A stretch of 64,000 nt of DNA from Nocardioides hwasunensis (GTDB lineage Bacteria > Actinomycetota > Actinomycetes > Propionibacteriales > Nocardioidaceae): positions 248,001 through 312,000 of the forward strand of contig NZ_JACXYY010000006.1 of the NCBI RefSeq assembly GCF_014779665.1, read 5' to 3'. Position 1 is the stretch's first letter; each line of letters begins with the position of its first letter. This document shows, in pieces, positions 33,972 to 44,503 of the stretch. The notes under the pieces were generated by a model that saw nothing but the letters and a program-made list of their open reading frames with translations, did not search any database and was not told the origin of the DNA. Position numbers and translations under genes: made by a program.

Positions 33972-35219
33972 CGGCGTGGCGGTCGTCATGTCCTGCGCCG
34001 GGGCGTGGGGGGCTCGCTGGAGGGTGCGCACCGAGCGGGAGCAGAGGACGAGCCCGCAGATGGCGACGTACGCCACCCCGGAGGCGACGAGCACCTCCTC
34101 GTTGCCGAGGAGCTCGCCGAGCGGGCCCCACAGCAGCTGGCCGATCGGCATGGCGATGAAGGAGCCGAGCATGTCGTAGGAGTAGGCGCGGGCCAGCATG
34201 TCGTCGTCGATGTTCTCCTGCATCGCGAGTGCCCAGCCCATCGAGAACACCTCGATGCCCATCCCGCCGACGAAGGCGGCGGCCACGAGGGCGACGACGA
34301 CCGGTTCGATGCCGAGCATCAGCATCGGCAGGGCCATCGCCGAGATCGAGGCCATGCCCCACAGCAGGGGGCGCTCGAGCCGGAAGCGCAGCAGGACCAC
34401 CGCCATCACGAGCAGCCCGAGGGCCTCGGCGGACAGCACGAACCCCCAGGCCTGACGGCCGATCGTGTCCTCGGCCACCACAGGACCGAGCGTGAACAGG
34501 GCTCCGTTGTGGATCATGTTGAGACCGCCGAAGCCGAGCACGACGACCCACAGCCAGGTGACGCTGCGGAAGAACGTCCAGCCCTCGCGGAGGTCCTGCC
34601 AGGTCGAGGTGGCCTCGGCCTTCGCCGGCTTCGGCGGGATCCTCACCGGCGCGAGCAGGACCGCGGCGGCGACCCAGGTGAGGGCATCGACGGCGAGCGC
34701 CCAGCCCGGACCGGAGGTCACCACGATGAAGGCACCGAGGGAGGGGCCGAGGACGGTCAGACCGTTGCGGGTCAGCGACAGCAGGGCGTTGGCCTGCTGG
34801 AGGGCCTCGCGCGGGACGAGCTGGGGCACGAGCCCGGCCATCGCGGGCATCGAGACGGCCGAGACGGCACCGTGGGCGGCGGCCAGCACGATGATCATCC
34901 AGAGCTCCGCGGTCCCGGTGAGCACCAGCACCGCGATCGCCCCCTGGGAGAGCGCCGAGAGCACGTTGGAGACCTGCAGGACCACCGCGCGCGGGAAGCG
35001 GTCCGAGATCACGCCGCCCCACAGCAGCAGCAGGATCATCGGGATCGTGTGCGCGGCCAGCACCTGACCGATCGCGATCGCGCGGCCGTCGATGTCGAGC
35101 ACGGCGAAGGTCAGCGCGATGTTGGCCATCATCGCGCCGAGGGTGTTGACCAGGCGCGAGGAGAAGTACCAGGCGAAGTTGCGCTCGGCGAGCGGAGCGA
35201 GGGAGGCGGACCAGCTCAC
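33969..35219 (-). CDS. MFS transporter
   Basis: A 416-residue major-facilitator protein with about 12 predicted helices. It resembles the MFS_3/enterobactin-exporter-like group (SRLVNTLGAMMANIALTFAVLD, LLLWGGVISDRFPRAVVLQVSN, where the GGVISDRFPR loop is the MFS motif A). It starts at a GTG that overlaps the stop of the upstream ArsR-type regulator (GTGA, 35216-35219). Regulator plus exporter suggests efflux of a compound sensed by the regulator. The compound is unknown. Confidence 0.88.
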   Translation of the reverse strand: MSWSASLAPLAERNFAWYFSSRLVNTLGAMMANIALTFAVLDIDGRAIAIGQVLAAHTIPMILLLLWGGVISDRFPRAVVLQVSNVLSALSQGAIAVLVLTGTAELWMIIVLAAAHGAVSAVSMPAMAGLVPQLVPREALQQANALLSLTRNGLTVLGPSLGAFIVVTSGPGWALAVDALTWVAAAVLLAPVRIPPKPAKAEATSTWQDLREGWTFFRSVTWLWVVVLGFGGLNMIHNGALFTLGPVVAEDTIGRQAWGFVLSAEALGLLVMAVVLLRFRLERPLLWGMASISAMALPMLMLGIEPVVVALVAAAFVGGMGIEVFSMGWALAMQENIDDDMLARAYSYDMLGSFIAMPIGQLLWGPLGELLGNEEVLVASGVAYVAICGLVLCSRSVRTLQRAPHAPAQDMTTATP

Positions 35220-35755
35220 GAGGTCTCCGTCATGACGAATCCCTGGCTCGAGGCGCTCACGTGGATCGCCCCCTCGGTGCCGGGCGGCACGGCTCGTTCG
35301 TGCAGCAGGTTCATCGCGGCCGACACGGCGTCCATGGCCTCGCTCCAGACCTCGGGCGCGACCCAGGTCTCGATGTCCGCCGACGTCCCGGGTCCGCGGG
35401 TGGCGCTGGCCAGACGACGGACGATCTCGCTGTGGGTCGCGGTCTGCCACGCGATCCGGTCCTCGGTGGAGGAGCGCGGAGTGCCCGGACGATCGGGATC
35501 GCCGCCCACGCGGTAGCGGTAGCGCTTGGCCATCCCGCCGCGGATCTTGTCCTCGCTCTCCACGACCAGCTCGCCGGCCTCGTGCAGCACCCGCAGGTGG
35601 TACGACGCGTTGGCGTGCGTGAGCGCGAGGGTGCGGGCCACCTCGGCCGCGCTCATCGCCTCCGCGGTCAGCAGCGACAGGATGCGCAGCCGCACCGGGT
35701 GGGCGACCGAGCGCAGCGCGGAGACCGCGCGCGGGTCGGTGAGCTCTCCGGTCAA
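35216..35755 (-). CDS. ArsR-type winged-helix transcriptional regulator
   Basis: A 179-residue regulator. Residues about 10-85 form a winged helix (SVAHPVRLRILSLLTAEAMSAAEVARTLALTHANASYHLRVLHEAGEL), the ArsR-like fold with helical C-terminal extension. The start is a TTG at 35755, chosen because GGGGAGG lies 7 bases upstream and no ATG fits. A 22-bp perfect palindrome (35764-35785) overlaps that ribosome binding site, implying autorepression. The MFS gene is coupled by a 4-base overlap. Confidence 0.85.
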   Translation of the reverse strand: MTGELTDPRAVSALRSVAHPVRLRILSLLTAEAMSAAEVARTLALTHANASYHLRVLHEAGELVVESEDKIRGGMAKRYRYRVGGDPDRPGTPRSSTEDRIAWQTATHSEIVRRLASATRGPGTSADIETWVAPEVWSEAMDAVSAAMNLLHERAVPPGTEGAIHVSASSQGFVMTETS

Positions 35756-35763
35756 CGTCGTAC

Positions 35764-35785
35764 CTCCCCAAGAGTTCTTGGGGAG
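35764..35785. promoter_or_regulatory. 22-bp palindromic operator of the ArsR-MFS operon
   Basis: Perfect 10-base arms CTCCCCAAGA and TCTTGGGGAG flank a 2-base centre. The left arm contains the complement of the ribosome binding site. On the minus strand a possible -35 (TTGACG, 35811-35816) and weak -10 (AGACTC, 35787-35792) place the transcription start inside the palindrome. Repressor binding here would block the operon. Confidence 0.65.
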
Positions 35786-35958
35786 TGAGTCTGACGGTCG
35801 CGCCGCAGATCGTCAACCAGCTTCGCGAGCCCGCCGTGGTGGCCCGGAAGCACCCCTGACGCGACCCTGGCTCGACCCCGGAACGGGATGAAACGACGGC
35901 GGCGACGTGCTTGGCTTGAGGCACACGCAGGGCACCCGGCCCACGAGGAGTGAGTGAG

Positions 35959-36468
35959 ATGTCCGACCAGTACCCGAACTACCCGCAGAACCCGATGGAC
36001 CCCGCCTACCAGGCCTACGAGGCCGAGCGCGCCCAGCGGGCGCAGGGAGACGGCGGCTACGCCAGGCCCCAGCCGACCGGCGGCGCCGGCATCTCGCCCG
36101 ACGAGGAGCGCACCTGGGGCGCGCTCAGCCACGCCGGCGCCCTCGCCGCGATGATCTTCTCGGTCGGGTTCCTGGGCTTCGTGGCCTCGATCGTGGTGTT
36201 CGTCCTCTACAAGGACCGCGGCCCGTTCGTGCGCGCGCACGCCGCCAACTCGATCAACGTGCAGATCACCATGTTCATCTGGTGGCTGGTCGTCGGCGTC
36301 CTCTACGTCGTGCTCGGCGTCCTCACCCTGGGCATCGGCTTCTTCGTGTTCCTGCCGGTGCTCGCCGCGCCGCCGGTGATCGCCGGCGTCATCCACGCGA
36401 TCGGCGCGTGGAATGCCTACCAGGGCGAGTGGTGGAGCCCGCCGCTCACCGCGCAGTTCGTGAAGTGA
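35959..36468 (+). CDS. DUF4870 membrane protein
   Basis: A 169-residue protein. A Tyr/Pro/Gln-rich N-terminus (to about residue 45) is followed by the DUF4870 domain (EERTWGALSHAGALAAMIFSVGFLGFVASIVVFVLYKD, FVRAHAANSINVQITMFIWWLVVGVLY, IHAIGAWNAYQGEWW) with about four hydrophobic segments. GAGGAG lies upstream of the ATG at 35959. The role of the family is not established. A strong hairpin ends the gene. Confidence 0.85.
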   Translation: MSDQYPNYPQNPMDPAYQAYEAERAQRAQGDGGYARPQPTGGAGISPDEERTWGALSHAGALAAMIFSVGFLGFVASIVVFVLYKDRGPFVRAHAANSINVQITMFIWWLVVGVLYVVLGVLTLGIGFFVFLPVLAAPPVIAGVIHAIGAWNAYQGEWWSPPLTAQFVK

Positions 36469-36476
36469 GCGTCCTG

Positions 36477-36506
36477 CTCGGGCCGGACCCCCAGGTCCGG
36501 CCCGAG
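36477..36506 (+). terminator. Terminator after the DUF4870 gene
   Basis: A perfect 13-bp G/C-rich stem (36477-36489 with 36494-36506) with a 4-base loop, 8 bases after the stop. It isolates the following leuS leader promoter. Confidence 0.8.
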
Positions 36507-36511
36507 CGCGG

Positions 36512-36517
36512 TAGCAT
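36512..36517 (+). promoter_or_regulatory. -10 box of the leuS leader transcript
   Basis: TAGCAT lies 6 bases upstream of the leader-peptide ATG at 36524. The leader transcript probably starts at or next to that ATG. Confidence 0.55.
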
Positions 36518-36523
36518 GTGGCC

Positions 36524-36562
36524 ATGCGGTCGCAGATCCTGCTTCTTCGACAGCCGCGCTGA
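36524..36562 (+). CDS. leuS leader peptide (12 residues, three consecutive Leu codons)
   Basis: A 12-codon reading frame, MRSQILLLRQPR, followed by TGA. It contains Leu codons CTG-CTT-CTT in a row. CTT is rare in this genome, which would make translation sensitive to charged tRNA-Leu. It is leaderless (TAGCAT 6 bases upstream) and is followed by an RNA hairpin and an intrinsic terminator before leuS. This is the layout of ribosome-mediated attenuation. Stalling at the Leu codons should favour an antiterminated state. Confidence 0.75.
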   Translation: MRSQILLLRQPR

Positions 36563-36588
36563 CTCACCGTCCAGGCAGTCACCGCGGC
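36553..36588 (+). promoter_or_regulatory. leuS leader RNA hairpin
   Basis: Segments 36553-36564 and 36577-36588 pair over 12 positions with one C-C mismatch. The hairpin begins within the last codons of the leader peptide, so a translating or stalled ribosome would control its formation. A competing short pairing, CTCAC (36563-36567) with GTGAG (36602-36606), would disrupt the downstream terminator. Confidence 0.5.
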
Positions 36589-36589
36589 C

Positions 36590-36615
36590 ACCCCTCCATG
36601 CGTGAGGGGTTTTTT
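36590..36615 (+). terminator. Attenuator (intrinsic terminator) before leuS
   Basis: A 7-bp stem (36590-36596 with 36604-36610) with a 7-base loop is followed by a run of six T (36610-36615). It lies between the leader peptide and the leuS start, so its role must be conditional. It is the only clear U-tract terminator in the window. Confidence 0.8.
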
Positions 36616-36650
36616 CATGTCGGGAGCAGGACCTACCAGGAGCGAGAGAG

Positions 36651-39152
<2,502 letters not shown>

Positions 39153-39168
39153 CGCTTCCGCCTGCCGT

Positions 39169-39174
39169 TAGGGT
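39169..39174 (+). promoter_or_regulatory. -10 box for degV
   Basis: TAGGGT ends 6 bases before the ATG at 39181, so the degV mRNA is probably leaderless. Confidence 0.5.
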
Positions 39175-39180
39175 CTCGAC

Positions 39181-40050
39181 ATGCCTCGTGTGGTGGTCGT
39201 CACCGACTCGACCGCGAGCCTGCCCGCCGAGCTGGCGGAGGCTCGCGGCATCCGCGTCGTGCCGCTGCAGGTGGTGATCGGGGCGCGCGTGCTCGACGAG
39301 GGACCTGGTGGCGCGACGCCCGAGGTGGTCGCGGAGGCGCTGCGTGACTTCGTGCCGGTCAGCACCTCACGGCCGGCGCCGGCGCTCTTCGCCGACCTCT
39401 ACCGCTCCCTCGGGGCCGACGGGGTCGAGGAGATCGTCTCGGTGCACCTGTCCGGCGAGATGAGCGGGACCTTCGAGTCCGCGCAGCTCGCCGCGCTCGA
39501 GGTCGACCTGCCGGTGCACGTGGTCGACTCCGGCCAGGTCGGGATCGCGACCGGCTTCGCAGCCCTGACCGCGGCCGACGTGCTGGACGCGGGTGGGTCC
39601 GGCGAGGACGCCGCCAATGCGGCCCTGGCCCGCGGCGAGGCCGCCTCGTCGCTGTTCTACGTCGACACCCTGGAGTACCTCCGCCGGGGCGGGCGCATCG
39701 GCGCCGCCGCCGCGATCTTCGGCAGTGCGCTCTCGGTGAAGCCGCTCCTGGAGATCGCCGACGGTCGGGTGGTGCCGCGCGAGCGCGTGCGTACGGCCTC
39801 GCGTGCCCTCGCCCGGCTGGCCGAGCTCGCGGTCGAGGCCGCCGGCGAGGAGTCGGTCGACGTCAGCGTCGCCCACCTCGCCAACGCCGAGCGCGCCGAG
39901 GAGCTCGCGACCGCGCTCACCGAACGCCTCGCCGACGGCCTCGAGGGCCGCGAGGTGATGTGCGGCGAGCTCGGCGCCGTGCTCGGCGCCCACGTGGGCC
40001 CGGGCATGGTCGCGGTCTGCGTCTCGCCGCGTCCGCCCGCCTCGCCCTGA
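39181..40050 (+). CDS. DegV-family fatty-acid-binding protein
   Basis: A 289-residue DegV protein (FakB-like). It begins with the family motif VVVTDSTASLPAELA, has TSRPAPALFADLYRSLGADGVEEIVSVHLSGEMSGTFESAQLA, then SLFYVDTLEYLRRGGRIGAAAA, and ends with GAVLGAHVGPGMVAVCVSP. Members hold a fatty acid and in firmicutes present it to the FakA kinase. No fakA is in the window. It follows leuS, as in other actinobacteria. Confidence 0.92.
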   Translation: MPRVVVVTDSTASLPAELAEARGIRVVPLQVVIGARVLDEGPGGATPEVVAEALRDFVPVSTSRPAPALFADLYRSLGADGVEEIVSVHLSGEMSGTFESAQLAALEVDLPVHVVDSGQVGIATGFAALTAADVLDAGGSGEDAANAALARGEAASSLFYVDTLEYLRRGGRIGAAAAIFGSALSVKPLLEIADGRVVPRERVRTASRALARLAELAVEAAGEESVDVSVAHLANAERAEELATALTERLADGLEGREVMCGELGAVLGAHVGPGMVAVCVSPRPPASP

Positions 40051-40129
40051 CGCCCCTGGTGGACCCACACCGGCGCGCGGCTGTCCACAGATGGGCGTTC
40101 CGGTCTTTCGGAGGCCCGTAGGACGTTCC

Positions 40130-40135
40130 TAGCGT
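40130..40135 (+). promoter_or_regulatory. -10 box for comEA
   Basis: TAGCGT is 6 bases upstream of the ATG at 40142, consistent with leaderless transcription of comEA-comEC. Confidence 0.5.
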
Positions 40136-40141
40136 GGGGAC

Positions 40142-41002
40142 ATGCGCCGATCGCCGTCGTCCTCCGAGCACGCCGAGGCGGTGTCGCGACGGCTGGCGAC
40201 GCTGAGCGCCGAGCTCGCCGCGGTGTGGGAGGGGAGCACGGCGCCCGACCTCGACGGGCACACCCGGGTCCGACCGCGACCCGACGACGAGGCGCCGGTG
40301 CCGCCACCCGTGGTGGTCCCGGTCCCCGGGCGGCACGCCTCGCGGCGGATGCGGATCGGCGGCCTCCGGCTCGGCCCGGTGCACCTCGCGGTCGTCGCGG
40401 TGGTGGCGGCCGTCGCCGTGGGACTGGCGTCGTGGTGGGCGGTCCGCGACCAGGCGGAGGTGGTGCCGCTCGACCCCGCAGGCGCGCTCACCTCGCCCGA
40501 GGAGTCACCCGAGCCGCTCACGGAGGTGGACCGGGCGGAGCCCGACGGCTCGACGCCCGACCCCACCGGCGAGCTGATCGTCGACGTCGCCGGCGAGGTA
40601 CGCCGCCCCGGGATCGCGGTGCTGCCGGCGGGGTCACGGGTGGTCGACGCCCTCGAGGCGGCCGGGGGAGCCCGGCGCGGGGTCGACCTCACCGCGCTCA
40701 ACCTGGCCCGGCCGATCGTCGACGGCGAGCAGATCCTGGTCGGGGTGGCACCCGCCCCCGGCGTCGCAGGCGGCGTCGGCTCGACGCCGGACGCGTCGCC
40801 CGCGGGTGGCTCCCTGGTGAACCTCAACACCGCCGACGAGGCGGCGCTGGACACCCTTCCGGGCGTCGGTCCGGTCACCGCTGCCGCGATCTTGTCGTGG
40901 CGGGACGCCAACGGCGGTTTCACGTCGGTGGACGAGCTGCTCGAGGTGAAGGGCATCGGCCCGGCCACCCTCGAGGAGATCGCCCCCCTCGTGACGATCT
41001 GA
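40142..41002 (+). CDS. comEA: Competence protein ComEA (SLBB plus helix-hairpin-helix)
   Basis: A 286-residue membrane-anchored DNA-binding protein. A polar N-terminus is followed by one helix (VHLAVVAVVAAVAVGLASWWAV, about 80-101), a SLBB domain (LIVDVAGEVRRPGIAVLPAGSRVVDALEAAGGA) and two C-terminal helix-hairpin-helix motifs (LVNLNTADEAALDTLPGVGPVTAAAILSWR, VDELLEVKGIGPATLEEI). It should bind incoming double-stranded DNA outside the membrane and pass it to ComEC, encoded 12 bases downstream. Confidence 0.93.
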   Translation: MRRSPSSSEHAEAVSRRLATLSAELAAVWEGSTAPDLDGHTRVRPRPDDEAPVPPPVVVPVPGRHASRRMRIGGLRLGPVHLAVVAVVAAVAVGLASWWAVRDQAEVVPLDPAGALTSPEESPEPLTEVDRAEPDGSTPDPTGELIVDVAGEVRRPGIAVLPAGSRVVDALEAAGGARRGVDLTALNLARPIVDGEQILVGVAPAPGVAGGVGSTPDASPAGGSLVNLNTADEAALDTLPGVGPVTAAAILSWRDANGGFTSVDELLEVKGIGPATLEEIAPLVTI

Positions 41003-41014
41003 TCCGACCGAGCC

Positions 41015-43282
41015 GTGCCCGACCTGCGCGCGGTCGCCCTCGGTGTGGGCGCCTGGATCGGTGCCCTCCTCGTCCTGCTGCTCCCGGGGCGGGTCGCCCT
41101 GGCGACGGTGCTGGTGCTGGTCGTCGCCTGCGTCGGGCTGATGCTGGGACGGACGATGGCCCTCGCCTGGCTCGGGCCCCTCGCCGCCCTCGTCGCGGTC
41201 GCGGGCGTCGCCGCGCTGCAGCAGACGGTGGTGGCGACCTCGCCGCTCGCGCGCCTGGCCGACGACGGCGCGGTCGTCACGCTGCGGCTCGCGACCACCT
41301 CGGACGTACGCGTCGTGGCAGGGCAGTACGGAGACCTGCAGATCGCGCGGGCGACGGTCTCGCGGGTCGAGGGACGCGGCACGGCGTGGACGCTCGACGC
41401 GCCGGTGGTGCTGATGGCGGGGGAGGACTGGCCGCGCCTGCCGCTCGGCACGACGCTCGAGACGACGGCCAGGCTCGTCCCGGCCGACGACGGCGTCGCA
41501 GCACTGGTCCGACCGATGGGCGACCCGCGGGTGGTGGCCGAGCCCGACGTGTGGTGGGACGCCGCCACAGCCGTACGCCGGTCGGTGCGGGCCGCGGTCG
41601 CCGGACGTGACGTGGACGCCCGCGAGCTGGTGCCGGCGCTGGTGGTCGGCGACGACGGCGGGATGGCGAGCGACCTCGCCGACGATTTCCGCACGACCGG
41701 CCTGACCCACCTCCTCGCGGTGAGCGGGTCGAACCTGACGATCGTGGTCGGCGCGGTGATCATCCTCGGTCGCTCGCTCGGTGTGCGGGGGCGGCTGCTG
41801 CACGTGCTCGCGGCCCTGGGGATCGCCGGCTTCGTGCTGACCGCACGCACCGAGCCCAGCGTCGTACGCGCTGCCGCGATGGGCACCGTGGCCCTCATCG
41901 GCATGGGGACCAACGGCCGGTCGCGGGGCACCCGCTGCCTGGGGGTGGCGGTGCTCGTCCTGCTGCTCCTGTGGCCCCGGCTGGCGACCACCGCGGGCTT
42001 CGCGCTCTCGGCGATGGCGACGGCCGGCATCCTGCTGCTCGCGCCGGTGTGGCGCGACGCCCTGATGCGGTGGACCCCGCGCTGGGTGGCCGAGGCGGTG
42101 TCGGTGCCGCTGGCGGCGCAGGTGGCGTGCACGCCGGTCGTCGCCGGCCTCTCGGGGCAGGTGAGCCTGGTGGCGGTCGGCGCGAACCTGCTGGCGGCGC
42201 CTGCCGTGGCCCCGGCCACCGTGCTCGGTCTCTCCGGCGGGCTCATCGGCCTGCTCTGGGCGCCCATCGGTGTCGTGGTGGCGGCACCCGCGGCGTGGTC
42301 GGCCGGCTGGATCATCGCGGTCGCGCGCTGGGGCGCGGACATCCCGACCGCGGCGGTCGACTGGGGCACGGGCCCGCTGGCGATGGTCGGACTCACCGCG
42401 CTGTGCCTGCTCTCGGTCCCGCTGGCGCCGCGGGTCCTCGGCCGGCCCGGATCGACGCTCGCCTGCACCGGGCTCCTCGTCGTGGTGATGCTGGTCCGCC
42501 CGCCCTCGCCGGGATGGCCGCCGGACGGCTGGGCGCTCGCGATGTGCGACGTGGGCCAGGGCGACGGGCTCGTGCTCAGGTCCGGGCCGCGGTCGGCGGT
42601 CGTCGTCGACGTCGGCCCGGACCCGGCGCTGATGGACGCCTGCCTCGACCGGCTGCGCGTCACCTCGGTGCCGCTGGTGGTGCTGACGCACTTCCACGCC
42701 GATCACGTGGACGGGATGGCCGGGCTGCTCGAGGGTCGCGACGTGGGGGCCATCGAGTCCACCGGCCTGCTCGAGCCGGCCGGTGGCGTCCGGGTGGTCG
42801 AGGAGGCAGCCGGACGCGACCCCGGCATCGCGGCGTACGGCGAGACGCGGCGGTTCGGGCAGGTGACCCTGCAGACGGTCTGGCCCCGGCCCGGCGCCGG
42901 CGGCGGTGGCGCCGGCGAGAGCGAGCCCAACAACGCCAGCGTCGTGCTGGTGGCGGAGGTCGAGGGGATCCGTGCGCTGCTGACCGGCGACGTCGAGCCG
43001 TCGGCCCAGCGCGCGATGTCACGCGACCTGGCCGGGCTGCAGGTCGACGTGCTCAAGGTGCCCCACCACGGCAGCCGGCACCAGGACGTGGACTGGCTCA
43101 CCTCCCTCGGCGCGCGGCTGGCACTGGTCTCGGTGGGGGAGGACAACGACTACGGCCACCCGGCCGCCGACCTGCTGGCGGCGCTGGCCGGCTCGGGTGC
43201 CCGGGTGTGGCGCACGGACCTCTCCGGCGACGTGGCGGTGGTCGTGCGGGACGGCGAGGTCGGTGTCGTCACCCGTCGATAG
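41015..43282 (+). CDS. comEC: ComEC/Rec2 DNA-uptake channel protein
   Basis: A 755-residue polytopic protein. An N-terminal membrane region and beta domain lead to the Competence core (LTHLLAVSGSNLTIVVGAVIIL, ARTEPSVVRAAAMGTVALIG). The C-terminal metallo-beta-lactamase domain begins LAMCDVGQGDGLVLRSG and holds THFHADHVDG near residue 558, LLTGDVE and VPHHGS. It forms the inner-membrane channel for transforming DNA. The start is the GTG at 41015. It is complete, so a DNA-uptake route is possible, although no pilus genes are in view. Confidence 0.94.
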   Translation: MPDLRAVALGVGAWIGALLVLLLPGRVALATVLVLVVACVGLMLGRTMALAWLGPLAALVAVAGVAALQQTVVATSPLARLADDGAVVTLRLATTSDVRVVAGQYGDLQIARATVSRVEGRGTAWTLDAPVVLMAGEDWPRLPLGTTLETTARLVPADDGVAALVRPMGDPRVVAEPDVWWDAATAVRRSVRAAVAGRDVDARELVPALVVGDDGGMASDLADDFRTTGLTHLLAVSGSNLTIVVGAVIILGRSLGVRGRLLHVLAALGIAGFVLTARTEPSVVRAAAMGTVALIGMGTNGRSRGTRCLGVAVLVLLLLWPRLATTAGFALSAMATAGILLLAPVWRDALMRWTPRWVAEAVSVPLAAQVACTPVVAGLSGQVSLVAVGANLLAAPAVAPATVLGLSGGLIGLLWAPIGVVVAAPAAWSAGWIIAVARWGADIPTAAVDWGTGPLAMVGLTALCLLSVPLAPRVLGRPGSTLACTGLLVVVMLVRPPSPGWPPDGWALAMCDVGQGDGLVLRSGPRSAVVVDVGPDPALMDACLDRLRVTSVPLVVLTHFHADHVDGMAGLLEGRDVGAIESTGLLEPAGGVRVVEEAAGRDPGIAAYGETRRFGQVTLQTVWPRPGAGGGGAGESEPNNASVVLVAEVEGIRALLTGDVEPSAQRAMSRDLAGLQVDVLKVPHHGSRHQDVDWLTSLGARLALVSVGEDNDYGHPAADLLAALAGSGARVWRTDLSGDVAVVVRDGEVGVVTRR

Positions 43283-43294
43283 AGTGGGCGCACC

Positions 43295-44281
43295 ATGGCA
43301 CGCACCCCCACCGCCGCGCAGGTCCTCGGCCACGTCGTCCTCGTGACGGGCAAGGAGGAATACCTCTCCGCGCGCACGGTGACGTCCGTGCGCGAGGCGG
43401 TCCGGGCCCACGACGCCGAGGCGGAGCTCGCCGACTCCCCGGCCTCCGACCTGACCCTGGCCTCGCTGGGCGAGATGTCCGCGCCCTCGCTGTTCTCCTC
43501 GATCCGGTGCGTGGTCGTGCGCGGTCTCGAGGACCTGCCCGACGAGTCCGTGGACGGCCTGCTCGCCTACTGTGCGGCTCCGGCCGAGGACGTCGCACTC
43601 GTGCTGGTGCACTCCGGCGGCCAGAAGGGCAGTGGGGTGCTGACCAAGCTGCGCAAGCTCGGTCCGGTCACCGAGGTGAAGTCGGAGGAGGTCCGCGCCA
43701 GCGAGATGCCGGGCTTCGTGAGCGCCGAGGTCGCCTCGCACGGCGCGAAGATCGACGCCGACGCGGCGACCTTCCTGGTGCAGGCCGTGGGCACCGACCT
43801 GCGCTCGCTCGCGGCGGCGGCCGACCAGCTCACCCATGACTTCCACGGCGAGCCGCTGACCGTCGAGAAGGTCCAGCGCTACTTCGGTGGCCGGGCCGAG
43901 GCCAAGTCGTTCACCGTCGCCGACGCCGCCTTCGCCGGTCGGCGTGCCGTGGCGCTGGAGGAGCTGCGCTGGGCCCTGGACTCCGGGACCTCGCCGGTCC
44001 TGGTGACCTCGGCCATGGCGGCCTCGGCCCGGAGCCTGGCCCGCTACCTCGGCGCCTCCCGCGGAGCGCGCGACGCCGACCTCGCCCGCGACCTCGGCGT
44101 ACCTCCCTGGAAGGTGCGCACCGTCCGCGACCAGTCACGCTCGTGGAGCACCGAGGGCATCGCGCAAGCCGTGCGAGCGGTCGCCGTGGCCGACGCCGAC
44201 ATCAAGGGGCAGGCTCACGACGCGTCCTACACGCTCGAGCGGCTGGTGCTCACCGTCGCCGGCCTGCGCGAGGCCCGCTGA
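43295..44281 (+). CDS. holA: DNA polymerase III delta subunit
   Basis: A 328-residue clamp-loader subunit that opens the sliding clamp. It contains VLVTGKEEYLSARTV, SLGEMSAPSLFSSIRCVVVRGLEDLP, then LRKLGPVTEVKSEEVRASEMPGFV and the C-terminal DADIKGQAHDASYTLERLVLTVAGL, typical of HolA. A TAGAGT box overlaps the comEC stop and lies 9 bases from the ATG. The comEC-holA-rpsT order is conserved in actinobacteria. The 222-base region after it holds paired palindromes and the rpsT terminator. Confidence 0.93.
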   Translation: MARTPTAAQVLGHVVLVTGKEEYLSARTVTSVREAVRAHDAEAELADSPASDLTLASLGEMSAPSLFSSIRCVVVRGLEDLPDESVDGLLAYCAAPAEDVALVLVHSGGQKGSGVLTKLRKLGPVTEVKSEEVRASEMPGFVSAEVASHGAKIDADAATFLVQAVGTDLRSLAAAADQLTHDFHGEPLTVEKVQRYFGGRAEAKSFTVADAAFAGRRAVALEELRWALDSGTSPVLVTSAMAASARSLARYLGASRGARDADLARDLGVPPWKVRTVRDQSRSWSTEGIAQAVRAVAVADADIKGQAHDASYTLERLVLTVAGLREAR

Positions 44282-44332
44282 CCCGCTCGGTCGTCGGGCG
44301 GCACGGCGACCGCGCCACGACGCCCGCCCGGA

Positions 44333-44376
44333 GCGTCATGGCCGGTGGTCGTCGGCGCAGCCGGTCGCCATGACGC
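44333..44376. repeat. 44-nt palindromic element, copy 1
   Basis: Arms GCGTCATGGC (44333-44342) and GCCATGACGC (44367-44376) are perfect inverted repeats around a G/C-rich core. It matches the second copy at about 34 of 44 positions and has the same length. The core has changed more than the arms, which suggests selection on the stem ends. Confidence 0.75.
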
Positions 44377-44385
44377 CAGCTCGGT

Positions 44386-44429
44386 ACGTCATGGGCGCCG
44401 GTCGCGGGAGCGGCCGCCCGCCATGACGT
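44386..44429. repeat. 44-nt palindromic element, copy 2
   Basis: Arms ACGTCATGG (44386-44394) and CCATGACGT (44421-44429) are perfect inverted repeats. The copy begins 53 bases after copy 1. The outermost bases changed together (G-C in copy 1, A-T in copy 2), a covariation that keeps the stem. A weak third half-site, GCCACGACGC, lies at 44314-44323. Confidence 0.75.
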
Positions 44430-44463
44430 CGGCACTGCGGGAACGGCGCCCTGAAATGCGAAA

Positions 44464-44484
44464 CACCCGCCACGTGGGCGGGTG
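44464..44484 (-). terminator. rpsT terminator
   Basis: An 8-bp stem CACCCGCC/GGCGGGTG (44464-44471 with 44477-44484) with a 5-base loop, followed on the minus strand by a short T-rich stretch. It lies 19 bases past the rpsT stop. Confidence 0.75.
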
Positions 44485-44503
44485 CTCGGCGGGAGGACCG
44501 GAC

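Noticed and set aside
36518..36650. T-box riboswitch upstream of leuS
   Set aside because: The leader is only about 130 bases and I see no T-box consensus or specifier loop. The Leu-codon leader peptide explains the terminator better.
44333..44429. rpsT or holA terminator pair
   Set aside because: A separate hairpin at 44464-44484 already suits rpsT. The two palindromes have 25-base cores and are copies of each other, which is unlike ordinary terminators. Some role in termination cannot be excluded.
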